From JAXMDT01 sp046348685 (GTDB taxonomy: Bacteria; Pseudomonadota; Alphaproteobacteria; Rickettsiales; UBA998): a stretch of DNA of 64,000 nucleotides. Shown here piece by piece: positions 34,201 through 43,239 of this stretch (within the stretch, counting starts at the first letter, position 1; each line of letters begins with the position of its first letter). A program made the translations under genes and the position numbers. Below the pieces are notes generated by a model. That model made no database searches, was not told the origin of the DNA, and worked only from the letters and a program-made list of their open reading frames with translations. The stretch is from NCBI GenBank assembly GCA_046348685.1, contig JAXMDT010000004.1, positions 124,001-188,000 of the forward strand, read 5' to 3'.

Positions 34201-35148
34201 GTGGAACATAGTGAGAGAGTATCCACAAATGCAATAGTTTTCATGGAAGCATTTCATAGAAAGAACGAAGGAATGTTGCTGGTCTGTCAGAATAATGACG
34301 CACGCAGTATCACCATACAATCTATGAACGGTATTATGGAGCAGATTCTCGGCTATCGCGAAGATGAACTGAAGGGTGAAGAGTTTTCTTCCGTACTTGC
34401 GCCGAAACATGCTGAGATGCTCAGCGATTATGTTGAATATGAAGAAGATGCAAACGATCTACATGCCGTATTGCAGAAGGTGGCGGAAATCCGTTTGATG
34501 CGGAAAAACAGGTCTGAAATTAAAACCGGTTTCAAACTGGTACGCGCTGAGGCGAAAAATCGCCATCACTGGTTCCGCCTGCTGGTGGAAGACCAGGAGA
34601 TCAACGATGAAGCCGTCGCATTCAAACAAGCAGTTGTTGATAATTTCAAAGGCCATGAAGTTATTGACAATGAATCGGGACTGCCAGATGCGGCTTCCCT
34701 CAATAAAGATCTGGAGCTTGCGCAATTCTATGCGGAGTCGAAAAATCTTCGTGCCTGCTACGCGTATCTGCGCGTCGATGATTTTGTAGAGCTTGAAAAA
34801 CAGTATGGCCGCAAGACCGCCGTCGATGCCATCTACCATATTTCACGCGTTCTGAAACGTAATCTGCGTGCAGACGATACAATAGGACGTGTTGGTGATA
34901 TGGCGATTGGCGTTATTCTTATGGACCTGCCTATAGAGTCAGCGCGAGTGGTGCTGAATCGTCTGCGTTGGCATATTTCAGCGGATGCTTTCCCTCTGCC
35001 GGACGGCGCACCGAAAAGACCGCTTACCGTCAGCGTCTGCCTTGCTAAGATCGGCGAGGATAAGGCAGCCAATTTAAATGACCGCTCTGCACAAGTGCTG
35101 AATGAGTCGCCTTTGCCAAACGCATTTCTGGAACTTTATAAATCCTAG
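34201..35148 (+). CDS. PAS-like / degenerate GGDEF signalling protein
   Basis: A 315-residue cytoplasmic protein. The first 130 residues resemble a PAS sensor (SMNGIMEQILGYREDELKGE), then a linker, and from about 155 a GGDEF-fold domain (SGLPDAASLNKDLELAQFYA, AYLRVDDFVELEKQYG). The active loop reads GRVGDMAIGVIL (229-240), so GGDEF is replaced by VGDMA and cyclic-di-GMP synthesis is unlikely. It may bind a ligand or partner instead. A GTG start has AAGG close upstream; an ATG at 34243 is the alternative. It stands between sdhE and recG, with no operon partner evident. Confidence 0.7.
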   Translation: MEHSERVSTNAIVFMEAFHRKNEGMLLVCQNNDARSITIQSMNGIMEQILGYREDELKGEEFSSVLAPKHAEMLSDYVEYEEDANDLHAVLQKVAEIRLMRKNRSEIKTGFKLVRAEAKNRHHWFRLLVEDQEINDEAVAFKQAVVDNFKGHEVIDNESGLPDAASLNKDLELAQFYAESKNLRACYAYLRVDDFVELEKQYGRKTAVDAIYHISRVLKRNLRADDTIGRVGDMAIGVILMDLPIESARVVLNRLRWHISADAFPLPDGAPKRPLTVSVCLAKIGEDKAANLNDRSAQVLNESPLPNAFLELYKS

Positions 35149-35190
35149 TTTCAACTCGCCATTCCTTGAGATTTTCGTTACGCTGATTTC

Positions 35191-37365
35191 ATGGCAATTA
35201 CCCCGATAGGCTATCTGCTTTCGGATATTACGGCAGCGCCCGGCATCGGCAAGGCTACGGCGGAGCCACTGGTTCGTTTGCTCAGAACTATCAAGCCCGC
35301 CTTAATTACAGAAGAACCGCAATTACCCTCACTACCTAAAATCCGTGATTTGCTATTTCATCTGCCAAGCCAGATGATCGACCGCAGGCGCACCAGCCTT
35401 CCTACTTTACAGGAGGAAAAAGCTCTGGTGACAATGCTTGTGGAGGTCGAGACCCATCATCCTCCTCGTGGGGGTAAGGGCGGGAAGCGACCGCCATACC
35501 GGGTTGTCTGCAGTTATCCGCACGGCACCGTGACCCTGATCTTTTTCCATGCCGATCGCGCTTACATGGAACGTCTGCTCCCGGTTGGAGAGAAGCGGGG
35601 TATTAGCGGTGTTGTGGAATGGTATGACGGCATGTTGCAGATGCCGCACCCGGATGTGATTGTCGCGGGCGAAAAATATGAATCATTGCTGCGGCAGGAA
35701 GCAGTCTATCCATTAACGGCGGGACTCTCTCATCGGCGGCTTGGTAGCTGGATACAGAAAGCCCTGGACAAATTGCCAGCTTTACCTGAGTGGCAGGATA
35801 TAGCGGCCCGTGACGCCAAGAATTGGCCAAGCTTTAAAGATGCGCTGCGCATACTCCACAATCCTGAAGATGCGGCAATGCTCGATCCACAGCATCCGGC
35901 ACGGCAGCGCCTTGCCTATGATGAGTTGTTCGGCAGCCAACTGGCGCTGCAGCGCCTGCGCAAGCGCATGCAGACTGGCGGCGCCATAAAAGTGGAAACG
36001 CATCCTGAAAAAGGCCAGTCGGCCCGGCTGAAAGCAACATTGCCGTTTCAATTAACGCATGGGCAGCAGGAAGTGCTTGCGGACATCTTTTCCGATCTGG
36101 CCTCTGGCGAGCGTATGCTCAGATTGCTGCAAGGCGATGTGGGCAGCGGCAAAACCGTGGTAGCGTTTCTGGCGATGATGGCTGTTATTGATGCCGGGTA
36201 TCAGGCCGCGATTATGGCGCCGACAGAAATCCTGGCCCGACAGCATGCTAAAACAATCGGCGGCTATTTAAAGGAAAGCGGGATTTCGTGGGCACTGCTA
36301 ACCGGCAGCATGAGCACGGGTGAGAAAGCAGATGTCCGACGCCGCATGGAGTCAGGGGATGTCTCGCTCGTCATCGGGACGCATGCTTTGTTTCAGGAAT
36401 CCATAGCTTTCAAGAAATTGGGATTAATCGTCATCGACGAGCAGCACCGATTCGGTGTTACCCAGCGCATGGCGCTTTCCAAAAAAGGATTCCGGCCACA
36501 TGTTCTTCTCATGACTGCGACGCCCATTCCGCGCACGATTACGATGACGCTTTACGGCGATCTCGATGTTTCTTCGCTCAAGGAAAAGCCGGCCGGCCGC
36601 CAGCAAATTATCACGCGCGCCGTGCCTGCATCCCGAATCGCTGAAATTACGGAGCGTTTGCAGTTAGCGATTGCGGATGGGCAAAAGGCATACTGGATTT
36701 GCCCGCTAATTGAAGAGACTGTTACAGGCGCTTCGATGTTAAACTCCGTACAGGCTGCGGAGGAGCGTTACCGACACCTAAAGAATATTTTTGGCGAACG
36801 GGTCGGGCTTGTACATGGCCGCATGAAACCGGCCGAAAGGGATAAGGTCATGCAGGGATTTGCCGGAAACAAGTTTGATATTCTGGTAGCGACGACGGTT
36901 GTTGAGGTTGGGGTGGATGTCCGGGACGCAACCATTATTGTCATTGAAAATGCGGAGCGGTTTGGTTTGGCGCAGCTGCACCAGTTACGCGGCAGAGTAG
37001 GCAGAGGAGAGCGCCAATCCAGCTGCATTCTGCTCTATCAAGATCATTGCACGGAGCAGGCACGCGAGCGGCTAAAAGTCATTCGTGAGCACGACGATGG
37101 CTTTCTGATCGCGGAAAAAGATTTGGAGTTGCGCGGCGGCGGTGATTTGCTCGGAGCGCGGCAAAGCGGTTGGGCAGAATTATACTTGGCGGATTTAGGT
37201 GTGCATCGCGACCTGGTAACGCAGGCGCGCACGGATGCAAAAGCGCTTTTTCAGACTGATCCAGAATTGCACACGGCACGCGGAATGGCGGCTAAACAGT
37301 TGCTCGCACTATTTGGTTATACGCAAGGAAGTTTCGCAGAAATTGAGATGACAGGCGCCGCTTAA
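35191..37365 (+). CDS. recG: ATP-dependent DNA helicase RecG
   Basis: RecG remodels stalled replication forks and branched DNA. At 724 residues it has the wedge/OB domain (about 60-160), then the helicase core with Walker A QGDVGSGKTVVAFLAM, DEQHRFGVTQRMAL, TATPIPRTITMTLYGDLD and ERFGLAQLHQLRGRVGRG. The C-terminal part contains GGGDLLGARQSGW. The N-terminal GIGKATAEPLVRLL helix-hairpin is usual for the family. The sdhE and mfd neighbourhood matches other alphaproteobacteria. Confidence 0.97.
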   Translation: MAITPIGYLLSDITAAPGIGKATAEPLVRLLRTIKPALITEEPQLPSLPKIRDLLFHLPSQMIDRRRTSLPTLQEEKALVTMLVEVETHHPPRGGKGGKRPPYRVVCSYPHGTVTLIFFHADRAYMERLLPVGEKRGISGVVEWYDGMLQMPHPDVIVAGEKYESLLRQEAVYPLTAGLSHRRLGSWIQKALDKLPALPEWQDIAARDAKNWPSFKDALRILHNPEDAAMLDPQHPARQRLAYDELFGSQLALQRLRKRMQTGGAIKVETHPEKGQSARLKATLPFQLTHGQQEVLADIFSDLASGERMLRLLQGDVGSGKTVVAFLAMMAVIDAGYQAAIMAPTEILARQHAKTIGGYLKESGISWALLTGSMSTGEKADVRRRMESGDVSLVIGTHALFQESIAFKKLGLIVIDEQHRFGVTQRMALSKKGFRPHVLLMTATPIPRTITMTLYGDLDVSSLKEKPAGRQQIITRAVPASRIAEITERLQLAIADGQKAYWICPLIEETVTGASMLNSVQAAEERYRHLKNIFGERVGLVHGRMKPAERDKVMQGFAGNKFDILVATTVVEVGVDVRDATIIVIENAERFGLAQLHQLRGRVGRGERQSSCILLYQDHCTEQARERLKVIREHDDGFLIAEKDLELRGGGDLLGARQSGWAELYLADLGVHRDLVTQARTDAKALFQTDPELHTARGMAAKQLLALFGYTQGSFAEIEMTGAA

Positions 37366-37535
37366 TCCGTCGCCCATTCGCAGGCTTCATCTTCTTTCGA
37401 AATACACTTATTAGGGTTTTTATCAGCCGTATTTTTGTAGTGCCACCATGAAGCATTAGCATGCTCCTTGAGATGCTCAACGTCATCGGCAATCACATCT
37501 TCATCGTTGTTGGCAGAGAAAAAACGGTTGTCCAT
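37362..37535 (-). CDS. Small protein of 57 residues
   Basis: Reading the minus strand by hand gives an unbroken 57-codon frame from ATG 37535 to a TAA that overlaps the recG stop. It starts MDNRFFSANNDEDV and ends DEACEWATD. An ideal CGAGGG ribosome site lies five bases before the ATG. The peptide is strongly acidic, has a central HANASWWHYKN segment and two Cys near the C-terminus (NKCISKEDEAC). No homologue comes to mind. Composition and ribosome site both favour a real gene over chance. Confidence 0.55.
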   Translation of the reverse strand: MDNRFFSANNDEDVIADDVEHLKEHANASWWHYKNTADKNPNKCISKEDEACEWATD

Positions 37536-37642
37536 AATGCCCTCGCTTGCTGATGCACAAAGTCTATGAAAAGATCAGGACACACGTCAACAAAAGAACG
37601 CACGTAAAACGCGAAAAAAGTTTTTGCAACGCAACAGAAAAG

Positions 37643-38272
37643 CTACTTGTTCTGCAGCGTGTCTGTAGACCCTACTGACGGTTTTTGTGCAAGCAGTGCT
37701 GCGACATGATTGCTTAGATCAAGCAAGGATTTCTGGAATGATTCGTCAAATGCAGCGACGATCTGTTCCATGCTGTTTGCTCCAGCCTTAACGCTCGAAG
37801 TAGAGATAAATGTACCAAAAACTTTTTGCGTTGCAGCATCAGAAAGCTTGGCTGATAAAGTAACATGTACAACCGGCGCAGCATCATTTCCCATATATTC
37901 CGCCTGAAAGTCCTGAATGGAAATGGAGAGAATATCATCTGCAGCAGTAGGAATCTCATCATTGGTAACGGACGTGGCCACCGCTTGCTGCTCCAATGTT
38001 TTTACGATCGTCGCCTGCACCATCTCCGGTAGCGGACTTGGCCACCGGCTATCAGCGTAATAATCGAAACTGGTAGGGCTATGTTTTAATGCAATACGGT
38101 CTGTGGAAAGCCCGGGGGCTGCTGTCGGTGCGACAACTTCCAGATCACGTGCAACCTGCTGGGCGGCCGGAGACGTCTTTGGCGCATTCAGGATATAAAT
38201 GTGAGCAGGATCTGATTGGCTGAGGCATCCGCCAAGCAACAAAAGAGCAGGAAATAAAAGGCATGTTTTCAT
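37643..38272 (-). CDS. ABC-type transport auxiliary lipoprotein (PqiC-like)
   Basis: A 209-residue lipoprotein. The signal peptide ends in the lipobox LLGGC (Cys at about 16). The mature part has the fold-typical segments HIYILNAPK and YYADSRWPSPLPEMVQATIV of the PqiC/YmbA family. These proteins sit in the periplasm beside MCE (MlaD-type) systems and are thought to help move phospholipids between membranes. The gene overlaps mlaD by four bases (ATGA) and ends the minus-strand Mla operon. The 37536-37642 spacer shows no gene. Confidence 0.85.
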   Translation of the reverse strand: MKTCLLFPALLLLGGCLSQSDPAHIYILNAPKTSPAAQQVARDLEVVAPTAAPGLSTDRIALKHSPTSFDYYADSRWPSPLPEMVQATIVKTLEQQAVATSVTNDEIPTAADDILSISIQDFQAEYMGNDAAPVVHVTLSAKLSDAATQKVFGTFISTSSVKAGANSMEQIVAAFDESFQKSLLDLSNHVAALLAQKPSVGSTDTLQNK

Positions 38273-39165
38273 GGTACTTTATAACCTTTATAATTAGGGG
38301 AGAATAAAAGCTGAGCCGGATCGCGATTTAAAGAATTGCCTAAAGCGTCCAGTTCCCGCAGCGTTTTTTTCATCTCGACCAGCACGCCATTTAACTCGTG
38401 ATATCCTTGTCCTGCGAAGCGGTTGCTTTTTTGCAAAAGCGAGGTGAGTTCCTCAACTGCCTCTTTGGTTTTTTCGATCGTGACTTTTACATCGTAACGG
38501 CTTTCATCGGAAAGCTTACGTATGCTTTCGGACGTCTGGGCAAGATTTGTCATCGCAACATTCGTTTGCTCCAGCAGCGAATTAATTTGCTTGGTGTTAT
38601 CATTCAGATTTGCCGTAAAGCCCTGAACATTTCCAAGCGTAGCGGAAAAGGCGGCTACATTTTTATCGTCGAACATTTTATTGGTCTGCTCAACAAGCGT
38701 GTTCAGCTTTTCCATCAACATGGGAATATTGGTAACGATCTGGTCAAAAGAAGAAGGAGTGGAAGGGATAACGGCAACTTTGCCTTCTTTCGCTTCCAGC
38801 CTAGGTGCCTCCCGTGTCCCGCCCGTAAGCTCAATGTACGTAAGGCCGGTAATGCCTTGTGGCTTAAGCGTGGCATAGGTATCTGTTTTGACCGGCGTTG
38901 TATCCTGAATGCGAATGGTAACCCGTATGCGCTCGGAATTGCTGGGATCAATGGAGATCGTCTGGATGCGGCCGACCTCTACACCCCGGTATTTCACCGT
39001 CGCGCCCTGGTTTAATCCGCTAACCGACTGAGTAAAATAAATGCGGTACTGCTTATACTGAATATCTTCGCCGTTTCCCGTCAGCCAGATCACGAAAAAG
39101 AACATGGCGACAATACCCGCCAGCACGAAGCATCCGACCACAAAATAATTCTGTTTGCTTTCCAT
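38269..39165 (-). CDS. mlaD: MlaD-type MCE-domain protein
   Basis: A 298-residue inner-membrane-anchored protein with one N-terminal helix (about 7-29) and an MCE domain (about 38-120: IYFTQSVSGLNQGATVKYRGV, VGRIQTISIDP). A long helical or coiled-coil tail of about 150 residues follows. MlaD forms the hexameric lipid-binding ring of the Mla transporter. It overlaps mlaF by one base and the lipoprotein gene by four. Compared with E. coli MlaD it has a much longer C-terminal tail, as in plant TGD2 and many alphaproteobacteria. Confidence 0.9.
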   Translation of the reverse strand: MESKQNYFVVGCFVLAGIVAMFFFVIWLTGNGEDIQYKQYRIYFTQSVSGLNQGATVKYRGVEVGRIQTISIDPSNSERIRVTIRIQDTTPVKTDTYATLKPQGITGLTYIELTGGTREAPRLEAKEGKVAVIPSTPSSFDQIVTNIPMLMEKLNTLVEQTNKMFDDKNVAAFSATLGNVQGFTANLNDNTKQINSLLEQTNVAMTNLAQTSESIRKLSDESRYDVKVTIEKTKEAVEELTSLLQKSNRFAGQGYHELNGVLVEMKKTLRELDALGNSLNRDPAQLLFSPNYKGYKVP

Positions 39166-39920
39166 TAGCCTTTACCATCCAGTACCGCCCGTGCACGCGG
39201 CCCATGGAAATATTCATAAATCCATGGATGTTTATGTTCCAGCAGATTCTGCAGCGTATCGACGATGATTTTCTTATCCACCAGAACGGCAATGCGGTCG
39301 CAGATACTAAACAATGTATCCAGATCATGCGTGATAATGACAATAGTGAGCCCCAGACTTTTCTGTAAATCCTTTACAAGTTCATCAAACTTGGCAGCGG
39401 CAATGGGGTCAAGGCCGGCAGTCGGCTCATCGAGAAAAAGAATATGGGGATCGAGTGCCAATGCACGCGCCAACGCTGCCCGTTTGATCATCCCGCCAGA
39501 TAATTCCGAGGGAAATTTTGCAGCGGATTCCGGAGGCAGCCCGGCAAGCAGAATTTTTTGCATTGCCAGCTCCTGCAGAGCGCCCCGCGAAGCATCGGCA
39601 TGCTCCTGAAGTGGAATCATGACATTCTGCAATACGGTTAACGATGAAAACAGCGCTCCTTGCTGAAAAAGCACGCCGACATCGCGCGCATCCGTGCATT
39701 CGCCATCAGGACGGCGGTTACCGAGAATAAAGATTTCGCCTTCTTTCGGCTGCTGCAAGCCAATAATACTGCGCATAAGCACTGATTTGCCAGATCCGGA
39801 GCCACCCACAATGCCAATGATTTCGCCCTGACTGATTTCAAATGACAGGTTGTCGTGCACCAGCTGTCTGCCAAAGCGATTGACCAGGCTTTTAACGCGA
39901 ATAGCGGGTGTATCATTCAT
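39165..39920 (-). CDS. mlaF: Mla ABC transporter ATP-binding protein
   Basis: A 251-residue ABC ATPase. Walker A is GIVGGSGSGKSVLMRS, the signature is LSGGMIKRAALARALA, and Walker B is HILFLDEPTAGLDP. MIKRA in the signature is typical of Mla/MCE-type ATPases. It powers lipid exchange with MlaE at the inner membrane. It overlaps mlaE by four bases and mlaD by one, so the three are translated in a coupled series. Confidence 0.94.
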   Translation of the reverse strand: MNDTPAIRVKSLVNRFGRQLVHDNLSFEISQGEIIGIVGGSGSGKSVLMRSIIGLQQPKEGEIFILGNRRPDGECTDARDVGVLFQQGALFSSLTVLQNVMIPLQEHADASRGALQELAMQKILLAGLPPESAAKFPSELSGGMIKRAALARALALDPHILFLDEPTAGLDPIAAAKFDELVKDLQKSLGLTIVIITHDLDTLFSICDRIAVLVDKKIIVDTLQNLLEHKHPWIYEYFHGPRARAVLDGKG

Positions 39921-41044
39921 ATTTTCAAATTTGAGAAAAGTATGGAGAACAGGGCATCCGCGAGCAAGACAAGAAAGATTGACGCCACGACTGAAATGGT
40001 TGTCAGTTTACCCACGCTTTCCGCCGAGCTGCCTACTTTCATCCCGCAAAGGCAGCCGACAATCCCGATAAGGAAAGCAAAAACCGGAGCCTTCACAAAA
40101 CCGACCCAGAAATGCTTGATGTTGACCGCGGTCTGTATTCGCGACAGATATTGTTCAATAGGTATGCCAAGCAGGTTGTTGGTGACAACGCCAACTCCGA
40201 AAAGCCCCATTATATCAGCAATAAAGGTGAGAATTGGCAAGGTGATGACCAGTGCTATCAAACGCGGTACGACCAGAAGTTCGAACGCATCCAGTCCCAT
40301 GACCCGCATTGCATCGATCTCCTCGTTTACCTTCATAACGCCAATTTCTGCCGTGAACGCGCTGCCAGAACGCCCGGCTACCATGATCGCGGTAAGTAAA
40401 ACTCCCATTTCGCGCAGGATGGAAATGGCGGTAAGGTCAACTGTGAAAATATCAGCGCCGAATTGACGCAGTTGATTGGCTCCCTGGTAAGCAAGGACTA
40501 CGGCAATTAAAAAAGCAATGAGGGAGACAATCGGAATTGCATCGACACCGGTTTCATCTATATGCCGGATGATCGAATTCCAGCGCGCCGAGGCGGAGGT
40601 GAAAATACTCCGCATGATAGTGACCATCGCCTCACCGAGAAACGAGATCAGCAGATACGCGCCGCCCATAACGCCTACCGTACGATGCCCGAGCCTTTCA
40701 ATTAGCGATTTCAGGGGGTTGCGAAGATGGTGATGAGGGTCAGGCGGTGTCGTGTCAAGGTCGGTCAGGGTGAGAATTTCCTGGTGCCTGGGCTGCAGAT
40801 TGGATGTGGTGATATCGGCGCCGGATGCCATCATCCTGCTTAACAATTTACGTAGCATCCAGGCTCCGGACGTATCAAGCTGCTCTAAGCCGCTGCCATC
40901 GATTTCCATTTGCGAGAAGCGATTTTTTCCAACCTCCTCCGCATCTTTTTCAAGCGTTGCCAGATGCGCAAGATTCCACGCGCCCTGAAGATGCAGGATT
41001 GCCTGGGAGCCTTGTTGCTCTAACGTGAAAAAAGAAGAGGGCAC
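39917..41044 (-). CDS. mlaE: Mla permease with N-terminal STAS domain
   Basis: A 375-residue MlaE-family permease. The N-terminal 100 residues are a STAS-like domain (AILHLQGAWNLAHL, MEIDGSGLEQLDTSGAWML), which in E. coli is a separate protein, MlaB. The rest has six hydrophobic segments and the MlaE signature (GREMGVLLTAIMVAGRSGSA, IGVMKVNEEIDAMRVMGLD). Fusion of MlaB to MlaE is usual in alphaproteobacteria. Translation begins at GTG with no strong ribosome site, 41 bp after aas ends, so aas and the Mla genes may share one transcript. Confidence 0.92.
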   Translation of the reverse strand: MPSSFFTLEQQGSQAILHLQGAWNLAHLATLEKDAEEVGKNRFSQMEIDGSGLEQLDTSGAWMLRKLLSRMMASGADITTSNLQPRHQEILTLTDLDTTPPDPHHHLRNPLKSLIERLGHRTVGVMGGAYLLISFLGEAMVTIMRSIFTSASARWNSIIRHIDETGVDAIPIVSLIAFLIAVVLAYQGANQLRQFGADIFTVDLTAISILREMGVLLTAIMVAGRSGSAFTAEIGVMKVNEEIDAMRVMGLDAFELLVVPRLIALVITLPILTFIADIMGLFGVGVVTNNLLGIPIEQYLSRIQTAVNIKHFWVGFVKAPVFAFLIGIVGCLCGMKVGSSAESVGKLTTISVVASIFLVLLADALFSILFSNLKI

Positions 41045-41085
41045 GGCGGGATTGTTTCTGACCGGTACGAATTAGTCAAGAAGCG

Positions 41086-43239
41086 TTAGGATTTCCTGGC
41101 AACGTTCGATTCTACCCATTGCTTCAGATTGACATAATCCACCTTGCCCGTGCCGAGAATAGGCAGGCTCTCGCGCGTCAGGATTGTTCGTGGCAGCGAT
41201 AATTCGCTGATGCCGTGATCACGGTGATATTCGAGGATATCTTCCCGGTGCGCGCGGGCATAGGTTGTTACCAATACCAGTTGCTCGCCTTTCTTTGCAT
41301 CTGCAACGGCGATAACTGCATGTTCGTATTGCGGCCAGAGTTCATGGATGTAACTTTCGACTGCAGTAAGCGAGACCATCTCTCCGCCTATCTTGGCAAA
41401 ACGCTTGGCCCTTCCCTTGATGCTGACGAAACCATGCGCGTCCACTTCGACAATATCGCCGGTATCATACCATCCTTCTTCTGGAGGGGTGAGTACGCCC
41501 GGATTATCGGAAAGCATGTATCCTTTCATGACATTCGGGCCTTTGACGTGCAGTCTCCCGCCTGCATCGATGCCTGGGATGGACTCGAGTTGCCAGGCAA
41601 TCCCTGGCATAAAGCGTCCAACAGTCCCGGCCCGGCTATGCATAGGCGTATTGCTGGCAATGACGGGAGCGGTTTCCGTTGCCCCGTAACCCTCGAAGAT
41701 GCGTACGCCAAATTTGTCTGCCCAGACTTTACGGGTTTCCTCACGTAATTTTTCCGCACCGGCGAATACATAGCGCACGCTGTAAAAGTCATAGGGATTG
41801 GCATAGCGTGCATACCCGGAAAGAAATGTATCGGTGCCGAAGAAAATCGTCGCATTGATGTCGTAAACGAGTTCCGGTACGACGCGGTAATGCAGCGGTG
41901 AGGGATAAAAAAAGGTTTTGATACCCGATAAAATCGGCAGGATCGTGCCACCCGTCAGGCCGAAAGAATGGAAAATTGGCAAGGCGTTAAAAACAATATC
42001 AGTCGGGCCAAAGTCTACTGAAGCGGCAAGCTGAAACCGATTTGCCTGTAGATTAATATGGCTTAGCACTACGCCTTTTGGCGTGCCTTCCGAGCCGGAT
42101 GTAAAGAGGATAACCGCACCATCTTCGGACTGTGGCTGCTTATAATATTTAAGAAAAATTGCTGGATAGAGGCTGAAGAGAAACCCCTTTAACTTGCAGA
42201 AAGTTGGGATAGATTTAGCAATATCTTCGAGATAGAGGATAGTGATATGCATTTCCTCAAGGCTGGTGACAATATCCTGCAGTTTTGCGGTTTCAACAAA
42301 GCGGCGCGAGGTAATTACCGTTTTGACGAGAGCAATGGTGCATGCTGATGACACGCTTTTGCTTCCCATCGAAAAATTCAGCATGGCGGGGATGCGCCCG
42401 TAAGCTTGCAAGCCAAAGAAAACGGCAATACTTACCGCCATGTTCGGCAGCATAACGCCGACGGCTTCGCCTTTTTTTGTGGTGTGCTGCAATACATCGC
42501 CAAGCACCAAACTACGGAGAATCAATTGGTCGAAAGAAAGTGGTTGGCGCAATGCATCGTCAACAATCTTATGCCTGCCTCCATGAATATGTCGTGCATC
42601 AATAAGGCTTTCGAATAAGGTTTTTCTTACATCGGAGGTTTCAAAAACCATTTCTTTCATCATGTCGTAGAGGTGCAGGCCGGCGGCTGCACGGCGTTTG
42701 CGGCCTTTCAATTCATCCGGCAGCTGGAGATGACGCGGCGGCAAAATGATGAGCGTAATCTTCGGGAACCAGCGCAGGCGCACTTTGCCACGCAAACGTG
42801 AAAATGGCGTATATTGCGCTCCATCGATGCGGATTGGCAGTATCATGGCATGCGATTTGTCGGCAATCATTCCCGGGCCTTCGTAAACTTTCATCAGCGA
42901 GCCGGTGACTGTGATGCGGCCTTCAGGGAAAATCGCGCATTTTTTACCGCCAGCGACCAGATCGATCAGCGATTTAGTTGCCATTGGATTGGATGGATCG
43001 AGCGGAAAGGCGTCGACCAGCGGCAAAAAGGGCTGCATCCACCATTTTTTCGCAACATGCGTGTTAATGGCGAAGGTGATTTTTTCCGGCAAAAACGTGG
43101 CAATCAGGGCTGCGTCCAGAAAGGAAAGATGATTAGCGATAATCAGCGCCTTATCACTCGCCGCCTGATAATTTTCCAACCCCTGCACTTCAACGCGGTA
43201 GCAGAGTTTCAATAAAAAGCGGAGAAAAGAGCGGAGCAT
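41086..43239 (-). CDS. aas: Acyl-ACP synthetase / 2-acyl-GPE acyltransferase
   Basis: A 717-residue bifunctional enzyme that re-acylates lysophospholipids. The N-terminal PlsC-type acyltransferase (about 1-190) has NHLSFLDAALI (HX4D) and FPEGRITVTG. The C-terminal AMP-forming ligase (about 200-700) has FTSGSEGTPKGVVLSH, GYGATETAP and GWYDTGDIVEVD. This is the Aas layout. In many alphaproteobacteria a transporter domain is fused to it; here the LplT-like transporter is a separate gene ending on the same base where aas begins. Confidence 0.92.
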   Translation of the reverse strand: MLRSFLRFLLKLCYRVEVQGLENYQAASDKALIIANHLSFLDAALIATFLPEKITFAINTHVAKKWWMQPFLPLVDAFPLDPSNPMATKSLIDLVAGGKKCAIFPEGRITVTGSLMKVYEGPGMIADKSHAMILPIRIDGAQYTPFSRLRGKVRLRWFPKITLIILPPRHLQLPDELKGRKRRAAAGLHLYDMMKEMVFETSDVRKTLFESLIDARHIHGGRHKIVDDALRQPLSFDQLILRSLVLGDVLQHTTKKGEAVGVMLPNMAVSIAVFFGLQAYGRIPAMLNFSMGSKSVSSACTIALVKTVITSRRFVETAKLQDIVTSLEEMHITILYLEDIAKSIPTFCKLKGFLFSLYPAIFLKYYKQPQSEDGAVILFTSGSEGTPKGVVLSHINLQANRFQLAASVDFGPTDIVFNALPIFHSFGLTGGTILPILSGIKTFFYPSPLHYRVVPELVYDINATIFFGTDTFLSGYARYANPYDFYSVRYVFAGAEKLREETRKVWADKFGVRIFEGYGATETAPVIASNTPMHSRAGTVGRFMPGIAWQLESIPGIDAGGRLHVKGPNVMKGYMLSDNPGVLTPPEEGWYDTGDIVEVDAHGFVSIKGRAKRFAKIGGEMVSLTAVESYIHELWPQYEHAVIAVADAKKGEQLVLVTTYARAHREDILEYHRDHGISELSLPRTILTRESLPILGTGKVDYVNLKQWVESNVARKS

